NCBI RefSeq assembly: GCF_000327505.1 | Contig: NC_019942.1 | Span: 434,001-498,000 of the forward strand | Length of the DNA stretch: 64,000 bases | Source: Aciduliprofundum sp. MAR08-339 | Lineage (GTDB): Archaea; Thermoplasmatota; Thermoplasmata; Thermoplasmatales; Aciduliprofundaceae | Direction of reading: 5' to 3' | Shown here: positions 60,901 through 64,000 of the stretch, piece after piece | Numbering within the stretch: position 1 is the first letter of the stretch | How the letters are laid out: each line of letters starts with the position of its first letter | Program-made: the position numbers and the translations under genes | The notes under the pieces: model-generated | What the model saw: the letters and a program-made list of their open reading frames with translations, nothing else | Database searches by the model: none | Told to the model about the DNA's origin: nothing

Positions 60901-61791
60901 TATGAAAATGCAATAAAGGCCTACGAGCGCGCCCATCTACTCGATCCAAAGGATCCTGAAACCTATAAGTCCCTGGCATTCGCGTACCAGAGTGCCGGTG
61001 ATTACAAAAAGGCCCTTGAGTATCTTGATAAGGGCATCGAACTTGCACCCGAGGATGCCCACATATGGACCTCAAGGGGATTTGTTCTCATAAAAATGGA
61101 CGATCTTGAGGGAGCTTTAAAATCCTTTGAAAAGGCACTCGAAATAAACCCAGAGATGAGTTCAGCACAGGAGGGTAAACTGGAATGCGAAAGAATCATT
61201 GAGAACAGAGAACTTGAAAAATACGCTAAAAAAATTCTTCTCCACGAATATAGAACGGGGAGGAGGGTCACAAAGAAGGAGGCTTTCAAGGATCTAAACG
61301 TTCCCCTTGCCATGGTATCCAAGGTGTTCAACTACATAAAGCTGGAGGAACCGTTAAACATTGATAAACTCACAGAAAAGGAGATGAAAGACCTAGAGAG
61401 AAAGACATATACACTGGCAAAAAAATTGAAAAGAATAAAGGATCTCACACTTGCCGAAATCGTGGCAAATACCAACCTGGATGTGAAGTCCTCAAAGAGG
61501 TTGCTGAGTTACATTGAACAATGCTTCAAGAAGGATCTGAATCGCAAACCCACGAAGGAAGATGAGATTCTACTGCGGAAGGTTTTAGATTTGGATCTTA
61601 AAAACAAATCTGTATTGAACTTAATGATAAACCTTGAAATCGGGCTGTGCCATGCCAAATTCTTACGTAATTTACTGTTAGAACTTGAGGAGGATACGGA
61701 AACTCCAGTGGATGAGCATCCGGAAATGGATGAGAAAGAACCTGCGGAAAGAGAAGATAAAACAGGGGATAGCGAGGAGGAGTTTCTATGA
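57904..61791 (+). CDS. Giant TPR-repeat protein with HTH-like C-terminal domain
   Basis: 1295 residues starting at GTG. After an N-terminal helical region (to about residue 45), roughly thirty 34-residue TPR units run to about residue 1095, e.g. AWVYLGAAYAKMDRMVDAINALKKAISIDP and IWTSRGFVLIKMDDLEGALKSFEKALEINP. The last 200 residues instead contain repeated helix-turn-helix-like units (VTKKEAFKDLNVPLAMVSKVFNYI, LTLAEIVANTNLDVKSSKRLLSYIEQ), then an acidic tail. It likely scaffolds a large complex. The stop overlaps the S2P start by 4 bp, so the protease is tied to this protein. Function of the pair is not known. Confidence 0.8.
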   Translation: MALQFGNKESKIYRRSEKLYEKGLKLINKSDPEGKEYLLKALQNIRENKGLVKLKNDDFSKLLVNIGLTFQKAGDIKNAADAFKIAINMDRGNVDAYTNYAMIRALQKDYKKAIFLVEKALQIDLQNRNAWETKAEIYQLKGDIDEALDIYKKLINLYPEELKYYEKYLEYRPKDIEILFKMGVQLYKIQSYAECVRVMKDVVNINAEYQQAWVYLGAAYAKMDRMVDAINALKKAISIDPNDKRSWINLAILHKKRGEYEEALRCIREAIKIDPNDKKSWYLESSILHLMERNAEALKAVNRALEHDKRYLDALALKRELAKKLKNYADLADACVGLLDMGNNDLDIMYDLAYTYFKLDKLDRAFDITQNILKEFPKHLPSLKLQRDILKSKEQWDRVISVCEDILRIEPNDVESLVDEAIAYRNLGKLESSLNFIIRATEIEGSNIELWKLRKDIAKELNKPQEIITASTQIISMGGDFETYRDLARAYYTSSRYDEAKKILEKGLKMKDDDDEGWNLLGMIYYKLGDLENARYSFKKATAINPNEKKYWKNLAWTMEKLDKFDEAVEYYEEALKLDPNDMRLWYERGLCLKKIKRYEDALESFDSALKINENFTKAMFEKGDVLLLMKRYDEAIKIFNTLVKIEPTNSKYIYKRAYARFRKKEYEAALKDVNLALDYERRERYMELKKDICKAQRNFDCVIETTKEIITMNKKNLAAWRDLAYAYDHVGKIDSAIATYREALEIYPDNEVLLYELKDLLMKHERYADAVEICKNILSISPEDYKNLMDLGKALINLKKYDEAKEYLLRSAKLNKNSAVLEFLGDANYNLKKYDEAIENYIEAINLEERPELYHKLAKAYYRNGDIDEAINSIQKAIQLGKEARFYLLASRIYVGMNKMDMAYEHAKKALEMEDSEDARINLANILLEMENYDEIIKLLKPLAKENNINALRVLGRALEADGRFEEALKIYQRVVNIDKRDKNSWLGIARCSLALKDYENAIKAYERAHLLDPKDPETYKSLAFAYQSAGDYKKALEYLDKGIELAPEDAHIWTSRGFVLIKMDDLEGALKSFEKALEINPEMSSAQEGKLECERIIENRELEKYAKKILLHEYRTGRRVTKKEAFKDLNVPLAMVSKVFNYIKLEEPLNIDKLTEKEMKDLERKTYTLAKKLKRIKDLTLAEIVANTNLDVKSSKRLLSYIEQCFKKDLNRKPTKEDEILLRKVLDLDLKNKSVLNLMINLEIGLCHAKFLRNLLLELEEDTETPVDEHPEMDEKEPAEREDKTGDSEEEFL

Positions 61792-62417
61792 CCTATTATT
61801 ACTTGAAGCCAAAATTCAAAATCTATCCGGATGAGCTTAAGGATATACTCCTTGCGCTGGGTGTCTTGACTCTATCCTTCTGGATTTTGATGTCTAGGCG
61901 TATCTTTTTTAATGGAAACTATGGTGTGTTGTTTTTAACCTTAATAACCGCTTTCCTTTCCGTGCTCATTGCATTCTTTCTCCACGAGATGGCGCACAAA
62001 TATGTTGCCATAAAATACGGGTATCCTGCAGCGTTCAAAGCCTGGAAAATGGGCCTTCTCATAGCCTTTTTCAGCAGTTTCATTGGATTTCTGTTCGCTG
62101 CTCCAGGAGCAGTTTACATATACGGATTTCCATCTGTAAAGGAGAATGGAAAAATTTCCGCTGCAGGTCCAACAACAAATCTAATTGCAGGTTTCTCCCT
62201 ACTTGCTGGGGCTTTATTAATTCAAAATTCCCTCATAGTGCAGATCCTACTTCAAATAGCGTACCTGAATTTCTTCCTCGCATTCTTCAATCTTCTACCC
62301 ATAGGACCCATGGATGGGCTAAAAATATTGAGATGGAATCTCCCTATCTATGCTTTTCTCTTCGTGCTTTCCATTGCAGGAATTGGATTCTTTTATCTTC
62401 CATTCTTCATCCACTGA
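61788..62417 (+). CDS. Site-2 protease family intramembrane metalloprotease (M50)
   Basis: 209 residues. HEMAHKYVAIKYG carries the HExxH zinc motif (about residue 66) and FFNLLPIGPMDGLKILRW supplies the conserved third ligand Asp. About six membrane helices. It cleaves membrane-embedded substrates, often regulators or small proteins. Translationally coupled to the giant TPR protein, which may deliver or recognise its substrate. Confidence 0.92.
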   Translation: MTYYYLKPKFKIYPDELKDILLALGVLTLSFWILMSRRIFFNGNYGVLFLTLITAFLSVLIAFFLHEMAHKYVAIKYGYPAAFKAWKMGLLIAFFSSFIGFLFAAPGAVYIYGFPSVKENGKISAAGPTTNLIAGFSLLAGALLIQNSLIVQILLQIAYLNFFLAFFNLLPIGPMDGLKILRWNLPIYAFLFVLSIAGIGFFYLPFFIH

Positions 62418-62444
62418 GGGAGACCCCATGATTTCCTCTGGAGA

Positions 62445-63560
62445 TTATTTTACCAATTTTGGTTTTCTTATTTCAGCAGGCACCATTCTTCCGCGTATGT
62501 TCACCTGTACCTCTGTACCAACCTTTATGTAGGGTCTCTTCACATAGCCAAGACCGATACCAACATTCAGGATCGGTGACATTGTTCCACTTGTGAGGTA
62601 TCCTATCTTCTCACCATCCTTGTAGATCTCGTATCCATGCCTGGGGATTCCCCTTCCCCTTAGCAATATACCCCGGAATAGATCGTATTTCTTCTCCGCC
62701 TTCATCTTGGCCAGTCTCTCCTTACCTATGAACTCGTGATCCCAATCTATGATCCAAGAGATGCCTGCTTCTAAGGGAGTTCTGGGCTCATGAAGTGGAT
62801 GGAAATCCTGACCGCTCAGCAGGAAACCTTTCTCCATACGAAGTGTGTCCCTTGCCCCAAGCCCGCAGGGCTTAATACCATACCCCTCGCCTGCACCAAG
62901 TATCTTGTACCATACTTCCTCAGCATTCTCGTTTGGTAAAACAATTTCGAAACCATCTTCGCCCGTATAGCCTGTTCTTGAGATGAAAACCCTTTTTCCC
63001 GCTAACTCGTTCTCTTTAATATCCACACCTTTCAAATCTATGTAGGCCGCCTCAAAAAATCCTATGCTGCCAAGGTCATAATCTGTTAATTTCTGTAGAG
63101 TATTCTGGGCGTTTCTACCTTGGACGGCAATACATGAAAGTTTCTGGGTTAGATTTTTTATCTCGACATCATATCCTCCAGCCATGGAGTATATGAAATG
63201 ATATATCTGCTCTGCTGTGGCTGCATTTGGCACGAGAAGGTAACTATCATCGCCGAGTTTTGTAACTATGGTATCATCTATCAGCACACCCCTATGATTC
63301 ATAAAGGCCGTGTACGAAGCTTTCATAACTTTAACCTTTGAGAAATCTGTTGGAAGTACGTAACTTAGAAACTCTGTGGCATCTGGACCTTCAACAAGTA
63401 TATCTCCCATATGTGATACGTCAAACATCCCAACACTTTCTCGCACGGCTTTATGCTCATCTATAATGCTTGTGTACCACAGGGGCATGTGATATCCCCC
63501 AAACTCGGTCATTTTCGCGCCCATCTTTACATGCACATCATGCAATGCTGTGTATTTCAT
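62445..63560 (-). CDS. gcvT: Glycine cleavage system T protein (aminomethyltransferase)
   Basis: 371 residues. It transfers a methylene group from the lipoyl-bound aminomethyl carrier to tetrahydrofolate, releasing ammonia. FGGYHMPLWYTSIIDEHKAVRESVGMFDVSHMGDI, MNHRGVLIDDTIVTKL, RTGYTGEDGFEIVLPNE and LGARDTLRMEKGFLLSGQD are diagnostic. The ATG at 63560 (or 63563) follows GGTGATC and is favoured over an upstream extension. The other cleavage proteins (H, P) are not seen here. Confidence 0.94.
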   Translation of the reverse strand: MKYTALHDVHVKMGAKMTEFGGYHMPLWYTSIIDEHKAVRESVGMFDVSHMGDILVEGPDATEFLSYVLPTDFSKVKVMKASYTAFMNHRGVLIDDTIVTKLGDDSYLLVPNAATAEQIYHFIYSMAGGYDVEIKNLTQKLSCIAVQGRNAQNTLQKLTDYDLGSIGFFEAAYIDLKGVDIKENELAGKRVFISRTGYTGEDGFEIVLPNENAEEVWYKILGAGEGYGIKPCGLGARDTLRMEKGFLLSGQDFHPLHEPRTPLEAGISWIIDWDHEFIGKERLAKMKAEKKYDLFRGILLRGRGIPRHGYEIYKDGEKIGYLTSGTMSPILNVGIGLGYVKRPYIKVGTEVQVNIRGRMVPAEIRKPKLVK

Positions 63561-63630
63561 CATGATCACCAGGGGGATAAAGGTATGAAAAGAGTTAAAA
63601 CTTACCCTCCAGTGGAAATAATGGGGGGAC

Positions 63631-64000
63631 TCAGAGTTCAAAGAACAGTTTGTAAATACGATAATCATCCGTGAGTTCAGGATGGAAAATCAAAGAAATG
63701 AAGCGATTCTGCCTGGCCATTGCTATTTTATCCCCTATCTTTGCGAGTATCTCACAATCTCCCCAGCAACGCTCGATGATCGGGGCACGAATGAACACCG
63801 CATGATAGGAGCCCAGACCCTCAATTTCCAGATCAGTTTCAAAACTCTCCCTCTGCCTACCGAAGAAATTTCTTCTAACTGCAATATCCATAAGGGCAAG
63901 GGTTTTAACACGGGAATCATCAATAACCTCCCTGGCCATAAGAATGGATCCGGCGCAGGTACCTATAACTGCCAGGTTCTCTTTTTCCGTCTTCTTCTTT
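63631..64000 (-). CDS. pdxT: Pyridoxal 5'-phosphate synthase glutaminase PdxT, 5' partial
   Basis: About 123 residues seen; the N-terminus lies beyond the right edge. GTCAG with the nucleophile Cys lies at the edge of the frame (codons before 63937). LMDIAVRRNFFGRQRESFETDLEIEGL, AVFIRAPII and the catalytic His-Glu in FHPELTDDYRIYKLF match PdxT. It hydrolyses glutamine and passes ammonia to PdxS for vitamin B6 synthesis. The listed ATG at 63939 is internal. Confidence 0.9.
   Translation of the reverse strand, partial: KKKTEKENLAVIGTCAGSILMAREVIDDSRVKTLALMDIAVRRNFFGRQRESFETDLEIEGLGSYHAVFIRAPIIERCWGDCEILAKIGDKIAMARQNRFISLIFHPELTDDYRIYKLFFEL

Noticed and set aside
1-64000. tRNA, rRNA, CRISPR or insertion sequence
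   Set aside because: Read for T-loop GGTTCRAATCC patterns, regularly spaced repeats, transposase motifs and terminal inverted repeats; none was found.

Overview
The window is chromosomal DNA from a euryarchaeon. Archaeal markers include glycerol-1-phosphate dehydrogenase, PCNA, the RFC large subunit, FEN1, RadB, TFB, Gar1, NAC, class I CCA-adding enzyme, aTrm56, Taw1, Dph2, split GMP synthetase and pyruvoyl arginine decarboxylase. TATA boxes about 25 bp upstream of start codons (leaderless genes), frequent AGA/AGG/ATA codons and a branched-polyamine operon suggest a thermophile. The gene set resembles the Aciduliprofundum/DHVE2 branch near Thermoplasmata, but that placement is inference and no rRNA gene is present. 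No tRNA, rRNA, CRISPR array, insertion sequence or prophage was seen.

Layout. 1-5.8 kb: end of an HTH/zinc-ribbon gene, a large anchored surface beta-propeller protein, a candidate two-hairpin ncRNA, the trkA-trkH potassium uptake pair and two type IV pilin-like genes. 6-9.7 kb: an antitoxin followed by a frameshifted RelE-like toxin, a YchF-type GTPase, UPF0179, G1P dehydrogenase and a ferritin-like protein. 9.7-17.2 kb: two TPR proteins (one with a possible Mrr-like domain), a 2-hydroxyacid dehydrogenase, a ROK kinase, a DUF2139 protein, a secreted phospholipase D-type nuclease and a membrane OB-fold-like protein. 17.3-20.2 kb: ThyX, a Mrp-type ATPase, a 640-bp AT-rich gap with nested palindromes, and PCNA. 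20.2-24.3 kb: a surface beta-helix protein with the same kind of C-terminal anchor as the first, two glycosyltransferases and a HAD phosphatase. 24.3-34.6 kb: anaerobic ribonucleotide reductase with its activase, a K+ channel, an MFS exporter, NAC, CCA-adding enzyme, triosephosphate isomerase, a 40-residue mini-gene under a double palindrome, and RFC-L preceded by a 39-residue ORF.

34.6-42.7 kb: NfeD with an SPFH partner, a zinc-ribbon mini-protein with a PCNA-binding-like tail, a DEAD-box helicase, the speD-bpsA-PvlArgDC polyamine operon and a dihydrolipoamide dehydrogenase. 42.7-50.5 kb: aTrm56, RadB, FEN1, an Lrp-type RAM domain, PurE, the GMP synthetase ATPase subunit, a candidate H/ACA guide RNA, Dph2, PurN with an unusual N-terminal extension and ribulose-phosphate epimerase. 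50.5-64 kb: a PfkB kinase, a GIY-YIG protein, a MacB/FtsX-type ABC transporter, Taw1, an Ogg2-type glycosylase, TFB, Gar1, a 1295-residue TPR protein coupled to a site-2 protease, GcvT and the end of PdxT.

Functional threads. Replication and repair genes (PCNA, RFC-L, FEN1, RadB, Ogg, ThyX, NrdDG) are spread across the window, and FEN1 and the zinc-ribbon protein share a similar C-terminal tail. RNA modification genes (Gar1, aTrm56, Taw1) sit alongside two candidate guide-like RNAs. Cell-surface genes (two anchored proteins, pilins, glycosyltransferases, S2P) form a second thread.
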